A stretch of 26,571 bases of DNA from an uncultured Acidobacteriota bacterium (GTDB lineage: Bacteria; Acidobacteriota; Blastocatellia; Pyrinomonadales; Pyrinomonadaceae). Location of the stretch: the NCBI GenBank assembly GCA_902826505.1, contig CADEFG010000004.1, positions 1 to 26,571 on the forward strand, read 5' to 3'. The position numbers and the translations under genes are program-made. This document shows, piece after piece, positions 7,807 to 15,371 of this stretch. How positions within the stretch are numbered: the stretch's first letter is position 1; every line of letters starts with the position of its first letter. The notes under the pieces are model-generated. The model saw nothing but the letters and a program-made list of their open reading frames with translations, was not told the DNA's origin and did no database searches.

Positions 7807-8346
7807 GTGATTAAATTAGCTAAAACTTTTATAAGTTGCGGATGCCTCGTTTTATTGGCGGCGTCCGGCATCTTCGGTCAGGTTGCCACCGGCGGCAATT
7901 TTTCTCTCGAACAAACTTCGCTGGCGTCCGGCGGCGATGTCAGTAATGATTTGACAAACAGCGTGTTCAGCGTAAGCGGCACGATCGGACAATCGATTGC
8001 CGGTGCCGCTTCGTCAGGCGGAACTTTTTCTTCGAGCGGAGGCTTCTGGAACGCCGTGCTCGCACCAACTGCCGCCGGAGCAAGTATCAGCGGGAAAGTT
8101 CGCGATGATAAAGGCAACGGGTTGAAAAATATTACGGTTGTTTTGGCGGGCGGCATATTAACTGCGCCGCGCATCGTCAAAACAAACTCTTTTGGAAATT
8201 TTATCTTTAATGATGTTACTGTCGGTGAAGTTTATGTAGTTAGTGTCAGCAATAAAAAATACGGTTTTCAACAAGATAGTTTTGTCGTTTCGCTGATGGA
8301 AAATATTACCGATATGGTTTTTATATCCACCTGGCAAAACTATTGA
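7807..8346 (+). CDS. Secreted protein with carboxypeptidase-regulatory-like (CNA-B/Ig-like) domain
   Basis: A 179-residue protein starting at a GTG preceded by AAAGAGGA at good distance. Residues 1-24 form a signal peptide. Residues 25-80 (FSLEQTSLASGGDVSN, VSGTIGQSIAG, GGFWNAV) match a short motif often seen at the start of secreted Acidobacteria proteins, where it reads like a summary-statistic or IgG-like module of unknown role. Residues about 92-175 (SGKVRDDKGNGLKNITVVL, then TNSFGNFIFNDVTVGEVYVVSVS) form a carboxypeptidase regulatory-like beta sandwich. Probably an exported surface or matrix protein acting with the preceding one. Its stop codon lies inside the left arm of the terminator hairpin, so the transcript ends directly after it. 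Confidence 0.7.
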   Translation: MIKLAKTFISCGCLVLLAASGIFGQVATGGNFSLEQTSLASGGDVSNDLTNSVFSVSGTIGQSIAGAASSGGTFSSSGGFWNAVLAPTAAGASISGKVRDDKGNGLKNITVVLAGGILTAPRIVKTNSFGNFIFNDVTVGEVYVVSVSNKKYGFQQDSFVVSLMENITDMVFISTWQNY

Positions 8347-8371
8347 GTTTTCATGAAAACTCAATAGTTTT
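8340..8371 (+). terminator. Rho-independent terminator overlapping the stop codon
   Basis: Arms ctattgagttttc (8340-8352) and gaaaactcaatag (8355-8367) are perfect reverse complements with two bases between them, followed by tttt. The TGA stop (8344-8346) sits in the left arm. Confidence 0.75.
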
Positions 8372-8401
8372 GTAATCGAACTGCAAAATTATAAATCTTC
8401 C

Positions 8402-8435
8402 AAAGGCTGATAATTTTTTTATCAGCCTTTTTGTT
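8402..8435 (+). terminator. Second rho-independent terminator
   Basis: aaaggctgataa (8402-8413) pairs perfectly with ttatcagccttt (8419-8430) across a short T loop, followed by a further tt-g-tt. With the hairpin 30 bp upstream it makes a tandem terminator isolating the two secreted-protein genes from the peptidase gene. Confidence 0.8.
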
Positions 8436-8532
8436 AATTTCTCCGAAGTGTTATATAAAACATTTTGTCACACTGCGCGTATAAATCAGCGTTTTTCATA
8501 AAATCCGTTCGGAAAATTTTCAAAAATAAAAT

Positions 8533-11500
8533 ATGACACGAAAAATCGTTCTTTTGCTGACCTTTGTTTTTTCCTTGTTTTCAATTCAAATTTTCGCCAC
8601 GCCATACTTGACTGAACCTTCGATCTCGCCCGACCGCAAGGAAATTGCGTTTGTGGCGGGCGGCGATATTTGGACAGTTTCGGCGGACGGCGGAACCGCC
8701 GCGCTGCTTGTTTCGCATCCGGCAACCGAATCGAAACCGCTTTTCTCGCCCGACGGACGACGGCTCGCCTTTATTTCAAACCGCACCGGCAACGGCGATA
8801 TTTATATTTTAAATCTCGAAACAAGCGAGCTCCGGCGGCTGACCTTTGACGACGCGCTCGATCAATTAGATTCGTGGTCGCGCGACGGAAACTGGATTTA
8901 TTTTTCTTCGACGAGCAAGGATATTGCGGGCATGAACGATATTTTTCGCGTTTCGACTTCGGGCGGAACGCCGCTGGCGGTCAGTTCAGACCGCTACACG
9001 AACGAATTCTGGTCAACGAATTTAACCGACGGTTCGATCATCTTTTCGGCGCGCGGAATTTCCAACGGTCAATGGTGGCGCAAAGGCAAAAGCCATATTG
9101 ACGAAACCGAAATCTGGCAAAAGTCGGGCGAAACTTACAGCCAGCTGAGCGGGCGCGGCGCGAAACAGCTCTGGGTGATGGCAACCGCCGACGGCGCGAA
9201 GACGTTTTACGTTTCCGACCGTTCGGGCGCGCAAAATATCTGGTCGCAAACAAAAGGCGGGCAAGCGCGCGCATTGACGAATTTTACGGACGGGCGCGTG
9301 CTTTGGGCAAATCTTTCGGCGGACGGAAAGGAAATCGTTTTCGAGCGCAATTTCCGCATCTGGAAAATCAGCGCGGACGGCGGAAAGGCGAGCGAATTGC
9401 CGATCACTTTGCGCGGCACGGCGGCAAACCCTTTGACCGAACGCGTTAATCTTTCAACGCAGATCCGTGAACTCGCGCTTTCGCCCGACGGCAAAAAAGT
9501 CGCGGTGATCGCGCGCGGCGAAGTTTTTGCGGCGTCGTCAAAAGACGGCGGCGAAGCGGTCCGTGTTACCAACACCACCGCGCCCGAATCGTTCGTCGCG
9601 TGGTCGAACGACAGCAAAAAACTGGTTTATGCCTCGGAACGCGACGCGGCGATGGCTCTTTTTCAATACGATTTCGCAAGCGAAACCGAAACGCAATTAA
9701 CGCGCGGCGCGAACAGCGATTCGCTGCCGGTTTATTCGCCCGACGGAAAATTTATCGCCTTTATCCGCAACGGGCGGGCGATGTTCGTTTACGACACGGA
9801 AAAGAAACAGGAGCGCGAACTTTGCAAATTTTACACCGATGCGCCGCCGCTGCTGAGCGGCAAAAGCGTCGCGTGGTCGCCCGACAGCCGCTGGATCGCC
9901 TTTACGAATTATTCGCCCGACACGCGTTCTTATACGAATGTTTCGGTCGTTTCCGCGAGCGGCGGCGCGGCGGCGCGTCCCGTCAGTTTTCTGGCAAATT
10001 CAAACACCGGTTCGGTTTCGTGGAGTCCCGACGGTTCGTTTATTCTTTTCGAGACGTCGCAGCGGACGGAAAACGGTTCGCTCGCCCGCGTCGATCTGAA
10101 GCTCCGCACACCGAAATTCCGCGAAGACCAGTTCCGCGATCTTTTCAAACAGGAAAACCCGAAGGAAAAACAACCGCCGACGCAGGTTTCGCCGACGCCG
10201 ACGCCGCAAGCTTCGCCGTCACCGACGCCCGCACCGACCGCTTCGCCTGAAAAAAAGGACGATTCAAAAAATACGGAAATCGTTTTTGAAGACATTCGCA
10301 AACGTCTGAGCTTGATAAATACGGGCGTTGATGTCGGCAGTCAAACGATCAGTCCCGACGGCAAAACCGTATTGGTGCTCGCTGCGGCGGAAAACCAGTT
10401 TAATCTCTACACGATCTCGCTCGACGAGCTGGCAACCGACACCACGGCAAAACAAATCACCTCGACCGCCGGCTTTAAATCGAACGCGCAGTTTTCGCCC
10501 GATTCGAAAGAAGTTTATTACACCGAAAACGGTCGCGTGAACATCGTCAGTCTCGACCGCCGCGAAGTTCGACCCTTGAATATTTCGATGGAAATGAACG
10601 TCAGCTTTGCCGCCGAAAAGATGGAAATTTTCAAACAGGGCTGGCGCTATATGCGCGATAATTTTTACGACGATAAATTTCACGGCGCGGATTGGAACGC
10701 GGTTTACGGAGTTTACGAACCGCTCGTCGAGAGCGCGCGGACGATGGACGAAGTGCGTCGCTTGATGAATCTGATGGTCGGCGAATTGAACGCGTCGCAC
10801 CTCGGCGTTTTCGGCGCGGGCGCGTTTAATGCGACGCCGATCGGCAAGTTGGGATTGCGTTTTGACCGCACCGAATACGAAACGAACGGACGTTTGCGGA
10901 TCACGGAAATCATCACGCTGAGCCCGGCGGATGTCGTCAAAACGATCAAAACTGGCGATTATCTTTTAGCGGTCGACGGCACCGCCGTGAGCGGCAAAAC
11001 AAATCTCGACGAGCTTCTCGAAAATAAAGTCGGCAAGCGCGTCGTTCTGAATGTTTCGGCAAATGCCGACGGCACGAACAAACGCGAAACGGTTCTCAAA
11101 CCGATCTCGACCGGCGCGGAAAAAAATCTTCTATACAGGCAGTGGGTCGAAGCCAACCGCGTTTATGTCGAACGCGCGAGCGGCGGCAAACTCGGCTATG
11201 TTCATCTGCCCGATATGTCGCAGAATTCGCTCGAACAGCTTTATATCGATCTCGACGCGGAAAATCAGTCGAAGGACGGCGTGATCGTCGATATTCGCAA
11301 CAATAACGGCGGTTTTATCAATCCGTATGTGATCGACGTGCTTTCGCGGCGCGGTTATCTGACGATGAAAGAGCGCGGGCTCTGGGATGTACCGTCGCGT
11401 TCGGCGCTCGGTCAGCGGGCGCTCGAACGCCCGACCGTCTTGCTGACAAATCAGCATTCTCTATCGGACGCGGAAGATCTGACCGAAGGCTATCGCGCCT

Positions 11501-11742
11501 TAAAACTCGGCAGAGTGGTCGGCGAACCGACTGCCGGCTGGATCATTTTTACGTGGAACATCAATCTTTTCGACGGAACGACTTTCCGCCTTCCGCGCCA
11601 GCGCATTCTGGGTGCCGACGGCAAGGATATGGAGCTTAACCCGCGCTCCGTCGATGCGCCCGTCACGCGTCCGATCGGCGAAACGCTGACCGGTAAAGAT
11701 TCGCAGCTCGATCGTGCGGTGCGCGAGCTTTTGGGGAATTAA
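8533..11742 (+). CDS. Secreted tricorn-type protease (beta-propeller, PDZ and S41 domains)
   Basis: A 1069-residue protein with a signal peptide (residues 1-22). Residues about 30-540 contain many TolB/WD40-type blades (SPDGRRLAFISNRTGNGDIY, SPDGKFIAFIRNG, SPDSRWIAFTNYS). A Pro/Thr/Ser linker (TQVSPTPTPQASPSPTPAP) follows at about 555-575, then more propeller, a C1-type helical region, a PDZ domain and an S41 peptidase core. The expected tricorn catalytic residues are present: ASH gives S755 and H756, SLSDAED gives the nucleophile S978, and MELN gives E1034. Their spacing is close to the archaeal enzyme's tetrad (S745, H746, S965, E1023). Tricorn proteases degrade oligopeptides; a signal peptide here suggests periplasmic or extracellular peptide turnover. 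It is monocistronic, between a tandem terminator and a convergent inverted repeat. Confidence 0.9.
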   Translation: MTRKIVLLLTFVFSLFSIQIFATPYLTEPSISPDRKEIAFVAGGDIWTVSADGGTAALLVSHPATESKPLFSPDGRRLAFISNRTGNGDIYILNLETSELRRLTFDDALDQLDSWSRDGNWIYFSSTSKDIAGMNDIFRVSTSGGTPLAVSSDRYTNEFWSTNLTDGSIIFSARGISNGQWWRKGKSHIDETEIWQKSGETYSQLSGRGAKQLWVMATADGAKTFYVSDRSGAQNIWSQTKGGQARALTNFTDGRVLWANLSADGKEIVFERNFRIWKISADGGKASELPITLRGTAANPLTERVNLSTQIRELALSPDGKKVAVIARGEVFAASSKDGGEAVRVTNTTAPESFVAWSNDSKKLVYASERDAAMALFQYDFASETETQLTRGANSDSLPVYSPDGKFIAFIRNGRAMFVYDTEKKQERELCKFYTDAPPLLSGKSVAWSPDSRWIAFTNYSPDTRSYTNVSVVSASGGAAARPVSFLANSNTGSVSWSPDGSFILFETSQRTENGSLARVDLKLRTPKFREDQFRDLFKQENPKEKQPPTQVSPTPTPQASPSPTPAPTASPEKKDDSKNTEIVFEDIRKRLSLINTGVDVGSQTISPDGKTVLVLAAAENQFNLYTISLDELATDTTAKQITSTAGFKSNAQFSPDSKEVYYTENGRVNIVSLDRREVRPLNISMEMNVSFAAEKMEIFKQGWRYMRDNFYDDKFHGADWNAVYGVYEPLVESARTMDEVRRLMNLMVGELNASHLGVFGAGAFNATPIGKLGLRFDRTEYETNGRLRITEIITLSPADVVKTIKTGDYLLAVDGTAVSGKTNLDELLENKVGKRVVLNVSANADGTNKRETVLKPISTGAEKNLLYRQWVEANRVYVERASGGKLGYVHLPDMSQNSLEQLYIDLDAENQSKDGVIVDIRNNNGGFINPYVIDVLSRRGYLTMKERGLWDVPSRSALGQRALERPTVLLTNQHSLSDAEDLTEGYRALKLGRVVGEPTAGWIIFTWNINLFDGTTFRLPRQRILGADGKDMELNPRSVDAPVTRPIGETLTGKDSQLDRAVRELLGN

Positions 11743-11746
11743 CGGT

Positions 11747-11830
11747 TAAAAGCTGAAAAAGGGAAAAGGGAAAAAGCCGGATGCTTTGAATCCGTCAACT
11801 TTTTCCCTTTTTCACTTTTCAGCTTTTTCA
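11747..11830. terminator. Long A/T-rich inverted repeat between convergent genes (bidirectional terminator; repeat family)
   Basis: 11747-11775 (aaaagctgaaaaagggaaaa...) and 11801-11829 are reverse complements with about three mismatches over 29 positions, around a 25-nt loop. A-runs on one side and T-runs on the other could terminate both converging genes. The right arm extends into the acetyltransferase coding end and encodes its last residues (SEKAEK). The unit aaaagtgaaaaagggaaaaa recurs in part at 2399-2420, so this is also a dispersed repeat. Confidence 0.6.
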
Positions 11831-12372
11831 CTTTTCACATCAGACGAAAACAGCTTTAATTCTTCGTCGCCGCTGTCGATCAAACCGTCGAACTTGAAGC
11901 CGAGTTTTTCGAGCAGTCTGCCCGAGCTTTCGTTATCGAGCGAAGTGATCGCGAGAACGCGCTTTAGACCCAAAACATCCGTGCCGTATTTCATCACCGC
12001 CGCCGCCGATTCAAAAGCATAGCCTTTCTTTTCAAACTGCGGCAGAAAGGCGAAACCGATGTCGGCATCGGGCAAAGTGTCGCGTTTGACAAAACCGCAG
12101 ATGCCGATCGGCGTTTGGTTTTTGGTTTCCGGTTTTTGGTTTTCGGCGTCAAATTCCGTTTTCAGCTCGACCATATAAAGCCCGAAACCGTTTTCCGCGT
12201 AGCTTTTGCGGTAACGATTTTCGATAAAATCGCGGGCTTGCTCAAGATTGCGGACATGGCGGTCGCCGATGTATTTGATAAACGACGGCTGATTGAGCAG
12301 ATCGAGCATAAATTCGTCGTCCGCTTCGACGATTTCGCGCAGGATCAGGCGTTCGGTTTCGAGTATTTTCAC
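11812..12372 (-). CDS. GNAT acetyltransferase, RimJ/RimL type
   Basis: A 186-residue cytoplasmic N-acetyltransferase starting at ATG 12372 (MKILETERLILREI). Family blocks are clear: ETERLILRE at the N-terminus, IGICGFVKRDTLPDADIGFAF, a degenerate acetyl-CoA loop (FLPQFEKKGYAFESAAAV, where the usual pattern is W-x-x-G-Y-A-x-E-A), and SLDNESSGRLLEKLGF. The family transfers acetyl groups to N-terminal or side-chain amines of proteins or small molecules; the substrate is not predictable. An insertion ENQKPETKNQTP lies in the loop before IGICG and is encoded by the ggttttt repeat. The last residues (KSEKAEK) come from another repeat. It starts 24 bp downstream of the second P460 gene and could share its transcript. 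Confidence 0.85.
   Translation of the reverse strand: MKILETERLILREIVEADDEFMLDLLNQPSFIKYIGDRHVRNLEQARDFIENRYRKSYAENGFGLYMVELKTEFDAENQKPETKNQTPIGICGFVKRDTLPDADIGFAFLPQFEKKGYAFESAAAVMKYGTDVLGLKRVLAITSLDNESSGRLLEKLGFKFDGLIDSGDEELKLFSSDVKSEKAEK
12113..12146. repeat. ggtttttgg repeat inside the acetyltransferase gene
   Basis: Four or five imperfect heptamers of the same type as 3719-3763 lie here in the same orientation and encode ENQKPETKNQ. The insertion falls in a surface loop between two GNAT core strands, so the domain can stay intact. Confidence 0.65.
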
Positions 12373-12396
12373 AGAGCATATCTTAGCTTAGAAAAG

Positions 12397-13152
12397 CTAT
12401 TTCAGATAATCGCGGAAAACCCAATCGCTTTTCTCGGCTTTGACGTGGCAGGCGGCACAATCGCTTTTCGTTTCGCGTCTTTGCATTTTCAAATCCGCGC
12501 CGCTGAAAACAAAAAATTCCCAATCACCCGTTTCCCGGCTGAAACCTTTCTCGCGCTTGACCATCGCGATCACGGTTTCGGGCATTGGGCTGTCAATCGC
12601 GAGATTTTTTTCGCGGACAATGATCGAGCCGACCGGGAAAAGCGGATTTTCTTTGGCGAGTTCATATTTTGCCAAATCGTTTGCATAGACCACGCCAAAG
12701 GTTTGGTTGTGTGAATCGGAGTTTCCCGGTTTCGCTCTCAGAAGGTCGACGAATTTTACGCCTTTTGGCAAGGTTTCAGGGTTTGCCGGATCAGGCTTTG
12801 TCGCAACAATCGAAGTGACGGAAGAATCCGGTTTTTCCCGCTTTTTGGGAAACAGTTTCTTGATCTGTCTGCCGAAATCCGCAAAGATTCCGACGAGGTC
12901 TTTTTGTCTTTCCGCACGGGAAAGCGGCTCAGCGCCATCAATGATAAAATTTCAGCCGCCCGATCCGTCAATTTGAAATGAAGAAGCCACTTTGATCGGT
13001 TCTCCGGTAATTTTCGTCCAGGTTTTATAACTGGCGATTTCCTGCAAAACAAAATCGCTTTCCGCTTTTGAAACAAAAACCGGCGAAATGTTCAAAACCA
13101 TTATCACCAAACATAAAATACTCAGTATCGCAAAAAGTTTGATCTTTGACAT
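12397..13152 (-). CDS. Second exported cytochrome P460-family haem protein with in-frame TGA (candidate selenocysteine 67)
   Basis: The frame runs from ATG 13152 (Shine-Dalgarno GGGAGA) to TAA at 12397 with a single TGA at 12954-12952; read through it gives 251 residues. Residues 1-29 are a signal peptide. IASYKTWTKITGEP follows, homologous to the AAYKIWKQV start of the first paralogue. The TGA is residue 67, in GSGG-U-NFII. A longer, charged and fully open linker (60 codons) leads into the haem domain: FPVGSIIVREK, VIAMVKREKGF, TGDWEF and the haem c site CAACH (C232, C235, H236). Both sides of the TGA are in one frame and both are clearly coding. The same interruption in a diverged paralogue argues for UGA recoding rather than decay. 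The substrate is unknown; periplasmic. It lies 24 bp upstream of an acetyltransferase on the same strand. Confidence 0.75.
12908..12954 (-). promoter_or_regulatory. Possible SECIS-like structure after the second TGA (weaker)
   Basis: After the TGA (12954-12952) two hairpins are possible. One is ggc-gctga-gcc, with its loop G at nucleotide 19. The other is ctttcc-cgtgc-ggaaag, with its loop starting at nucleotide 34. Both fall within the spacing range of bacterial SECIS loops, but each stem is short, and there is no obvious sequence match to the first gene's hairpin. Confidence 0.3.
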
Positions 13153-13308
13153 TCAATTTTCTCCCGTTGTTACCAAACAGATGCGCCGCCGGTTTCGATC
13201 GTTGCTTCACCCGACCCTTTTGCCGCGTCATGGATTATCCTAATTTCCTTTCAACCGCGCAGATTTGACGATTTCGCGTCAAAGCCAAGCATTCGGTCTC
13301 AAGAACTT

Positions 13309-13842
13309 TCACGCCGCCAATTTTTTTGAAAAATAAAGCGCCGTTTCGCCCGCCGAAACATCCGCCGGATCATACAATGCATTGTCAAAACCGCAGAATT
13401 CAAAGCCGAGTTTGAGATAAAACCGGATCGCCGGATAATTGACGTTCTGCGTTTCGACGAACAAACAGCGGGCGGATTTTGTTTTCGCGTAATCGATTGC
13501 CGCCTTCACGAGCGCACGACCGACGCCTTTTCCTTTGCTTTCAGGCGCCACGAAAATTCCGGTCAAACGGGCGCGATTGTTCCATTCCCCGTATTTGACG
13601 GTCGCCAATCCGGCGATCGTTTCATCGATTTCGGCGACAACCGCGTGATCGGCTTCGTCAATCTCGTTTTTAATCTGTTCGAAAGCGTAGGTTTTGTAAA
13701 ACGGAAGGATAAGTTTTTCTTCCGTTATTTCGACCGCCATTTCGTTCGTAACAATTCGATAAATATATTCGGACGAAAACGAAGCGTCAAAACCGGACAA
13801 TCGCTGACGATCGGATTCGTGCTGCATTTTGCGGATAATCAT
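13309..13842 (-). CDS. GNAT acetyltransferase resembling streptothricin acetyltransferases
   Basis: A 177-residue cytoplasmic protein. The acetyl-CoA loop is canonical (VAPESKGKGVGRALV, about 107-121). The C-terminal part (LFVETQNVNYPAIRFYLKLGFEFCGFDNALYDP) closely resembles the LETQ-N-A-FY-GF-D-LY pattern of Sat-type streptothricin/nourseothricin acetyltransferases. Such enzymes acetylate the beta-lysine amine of the antibiotic, but many chromosomal relatives have other, unknown substrates, so resistance is only a possibility. ATG 13842 is used; an in-frame Met at residue 6 is an alternative start, and neither has a strong Shine-Dalgarno. It is followed after 156 bp by the second P460 gene on the same strand. 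The 156-bp gap shows no clear terminator. Confidence 0.8.
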   Translation of the reverse strand: MIIRKMQHESDRQRLSGFDASFSSEYIYRIVTNEMAVEITEEKLILPFYKTYAFEQIKNEIDEADHAVVAEIDETIAGLATVKYGEWNNRARLTGIFVAPESKGKGVGRALVKAAIDYAKTKSARCLFVETQNVNYPAIRFYLKLGFEFCGFDNALYDPADVSAGETALYFSKKLAA

Positions 13843-13863
13843 TTTATATAATACTATTTCGTC

Positions 13864-14340
13864 TCAGCAAACAGTAAGTTCCCAAACTGCTTTGACGAGT
13901 TTACCATTACGAAAATAAAAATTCGCATAGCCGTCCGTGATGAAATAGGGCAAGTTTTTTAAGCCGTCTTCTGTTGTTAATCTGCTCGCGCCGAATTTTG
14001 CCCACACGTTTTCGAGAGTTGCGCCCGGACGAACGCCCGGCGCGAGCTGCTATCGCCGCGAAGTTACTTCCATGGAAGCGACGAAGAAATATTTCCTCTC
14101 GTCCTCGTCGATGAGCTTGATGATCAAACCCGGATAACGCAGCGTCATCATTCGATTGTCGTCATCGCACGGATATGAGCCGCCATTTTTGCTCGACAAA
14201 GGTTTCCCGAGCTTTCGCAGAACCGTCCGGTAGCGCGTGCCGATCTCAACGCCTTTGACGCGCAGGTCAATGACTTTGCCCGAAACGCCGAGCGGTAAGC
14301 CGAAAGCCAAAAGTAGAGCGATAAATAATAGTCTTTTCAT
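13864..14340 (-). pseudogene. Exported small protein interrupted by an in-frame TAG
   Basis: From ATG 14340 the frame gives a signal peptide (MKRLLFIALLLAFGLPLGVSG), then VIDLRVKGVEIGTRY and VASMEVTSRR, and a TAG at 14052-14050. It continues in the same frame without another stop for 61 codons: QLAPGVRPGATLENVWAKFG, LPYFITDGYANFYF and KLVKAVWELTVC, then TGA at 13866-13864. The second half is plainly coding in style and completes the domain; the intact product would be about 158 residues. One base change (TGG Trp or CAG Gln to TAG) explains it. I read this as a nonsense mutation or a sequence error; unlike the P460 TGAs there is no paralogue sharing it. The family is an exported protein of unknown function, built of two similar SmpA/OmlA-like halves (GVEIGTRYRTVLRKLGKP and GVRPGATLENVWAKFG). 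Confidence 0.7.
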
Positions 14341-14362
14341 AAAAATTTAATGGTTGTTTGAA

Positions 14363-14545
14363 TCAAAGATTTTGTTCCGACCGGCGCGCCGTTCTTCTTT
14401 TTGAGCGAACGCTCCGATGTGCGACGCGTCGCACGGCACGTTTGGAGGGCTGGTCGCGGTAAAAATTACGGTAAAAATCGTCGCGCGTGTCGAAATCGTC
14501 ACGGGCTTTTTCGCAAGCCGCTATTTTGCTGTGCGATCCAGGCAT
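14363..14545 (-). CDS. Small hypothetical ORF with a strong ribosome binding site
   Basis: A 60-residue ORF starting at ATG 14545, preceded by a near-perfect AAGGAGGA at 8-nt spacing. That is the best Shine-Dalgarno in this part of the window and the main reason to believe translation starts here. The first 30 residues (MPGSHSKIAACEKARDDF, then DDFYRNFYRD) look natural. The rest (RRVAHRSVRSKRRTARRS) is very Arg-rich, as in an out-of-frame read. A frameshift after about residue 31 would give a less skewed tail. So this may be a small basic protein or a gene damaged by a frameshift. It ends 22 bp upstream of the interrupted exported protein. Confidence 0.35.
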   Translation of the reverse strand: MPGSHSKIAACEKARDDFDTRDDFYRNFYRDQPSKRAVRRVAHRSVRSKRRTARRSEQNL

Positions 14546-14728
14546 TTTAAATTCCTCCTTTTTTGCCGGTTTTAGTTTAGGAAATATTTTTTGTGATGAA
14601 AACGTGGGTAGCCACAGTCCGTATGGTGGCTTGCAACATCGATGGAAGGCGTCTTTGCCTGAAAAGCGGGCTTCGACGGCTCGCGGTCAGCCGCCGATCT
14701 TTTATCGATCGCACTCTAAGGTTAATTG

Positions 14729-14751
14729 GCATCGGCTGTCGAAACCGATGC
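14729..14751 (-). terminator. Hairpin downstream of the conserved gene (weak terminator candidate)
   Basis: gcatcgg (14729-14735) and ccgatgc (14745-14751) form a perfect 7-bp stem with a 9-nt loop, 20 nt past the stop of the gene at 14772-15371. There is no T-tract on the minus strand, so termination is uncertain. The remaining gap 14546-14728 shows no gene I can support. Confidence 0.3.
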
Positions 14752-14771
14752 GGGCAGAGAATTTGATTGTT

Positions 14772-15371
14772 TCAAAAAACTTTTACTTGAAATCCGTTTT
14801 GGATCGCTCTGACCGTCGAAAGCGGAGTAAGTATTTTGACAAAAACGTCGGACGGCTTTTCAACCGGTTCGAGATAACCGCCGAAAGACCATTCAAAAAT
14901 CTTTTCTTTAAAGATCAGATACGGTTTTTCGTTAAATTCCACGAAAACACCGTCCGGCAAACCATCCAATTGCCGAAATGGTTTCGCGACCGCCGTTCGT
15001 TCTTCGTGAAGAATATTATCGATCGCGTCAACTTTGATATCCGAAATCGCAAAAAACGGTTGATTCGCCGCGACCCAATGCCGGCGAAACTCGATTGAAC
15101 GCTCTCGTTGACAAAACGTGCACGGGCGGTGTCCCGCCGCCAAAGCGGTTGCCTCATCTAAAAAGAACAATTCGGTCCAGCGGTTCGGCTGCATCACCCG
15201 CCGCCGGTAGCTTTTGTATTTCAATCGGCAAATGATCCATCTTTTGACCCGAAAATCCTTAACAATTTGTTGATTTCGGTTGTGAATCACGCCGCGGTTT
15301 CCCGTCAAAGTTCCGCGCTGATCGGAAAAACAAATTTCGCCGTATGGATTTACTCTATTTTGCAAAGGCAT
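14772..15371 (-). CDS. Conserved protein of unknown function (MPLQNRVNP... family)
   Basis: A 199-residue cytoplasmic protein. Its N-terminal pattern is one I recognise from a widespread uncharacterised bacterial family: MPLQNRVNPYGEI, RGTLTGNRGVIHN, KRWIICRLKYKSYRR, MQPNRWTELFFLDEATALAA and GHRPCTFCQRER. The HRPCTFC segment offers Cys/His ligands that could bind one metal ion, but the function is unknown. There is no signal peptide or membrane helix. The start ATG 15371 has no Shine-Dalgarno and overlaps the end of a short upstream ORF by 22 bp, which could mean translational coupling. Family membership is confident; role not assigned. Confidence 0.75.
   Translation of the reverse strand: MPLQNRVNPYGEICFSDQRGTLTGNRGVIHNRNQQIVKDFRVKRWIICRLKYKSYRRRVMQPNRWTELFFLDEATALAAGHRPCTFCQRERSIEFRRHWVAANQPFFAISDIKVDAIDNILHEERTAVAKPFRQLDGLPDGVFVEFNEKPYLIFKEKIFEWSFGGYLEPVEKPSDVFVKILTPLSTVRAIQNGFQVKVF

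Noticed and set aside
6760..8346. Prophage or tail-fibre operon
   Set aside because: The tail-fibre-like repeats stand alone; no capsid, terminase, portal or integrase genes are near, and both proteins have signal peptides.
13309..13842. Antibiotic resistance gene (streptothricin acetyltransferase)
   Set aside because: The similarity is to the fold and a C-terminal motif; chromosomal relatives have many substrates and there is no mobile context, so I call only a GNAT acetyltransferase.
14719..14750. About 27 of 32 bases match 3424-3455 (attggcatcgg ... gaaaccgat)
   Set aside because: One copy lies in coding sequence and one in a gap; both are partly palindromic and no extended similarity surrounds them. 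Probably chance or a shared hairpin shape; not enough to call a repeat family.
14487..15098. 203-codon plus-strand ORF
   Set aside because: Antisense to the conserved gene at 14772-15371, which has family motifs; the plus-strand product has no recognisable character.
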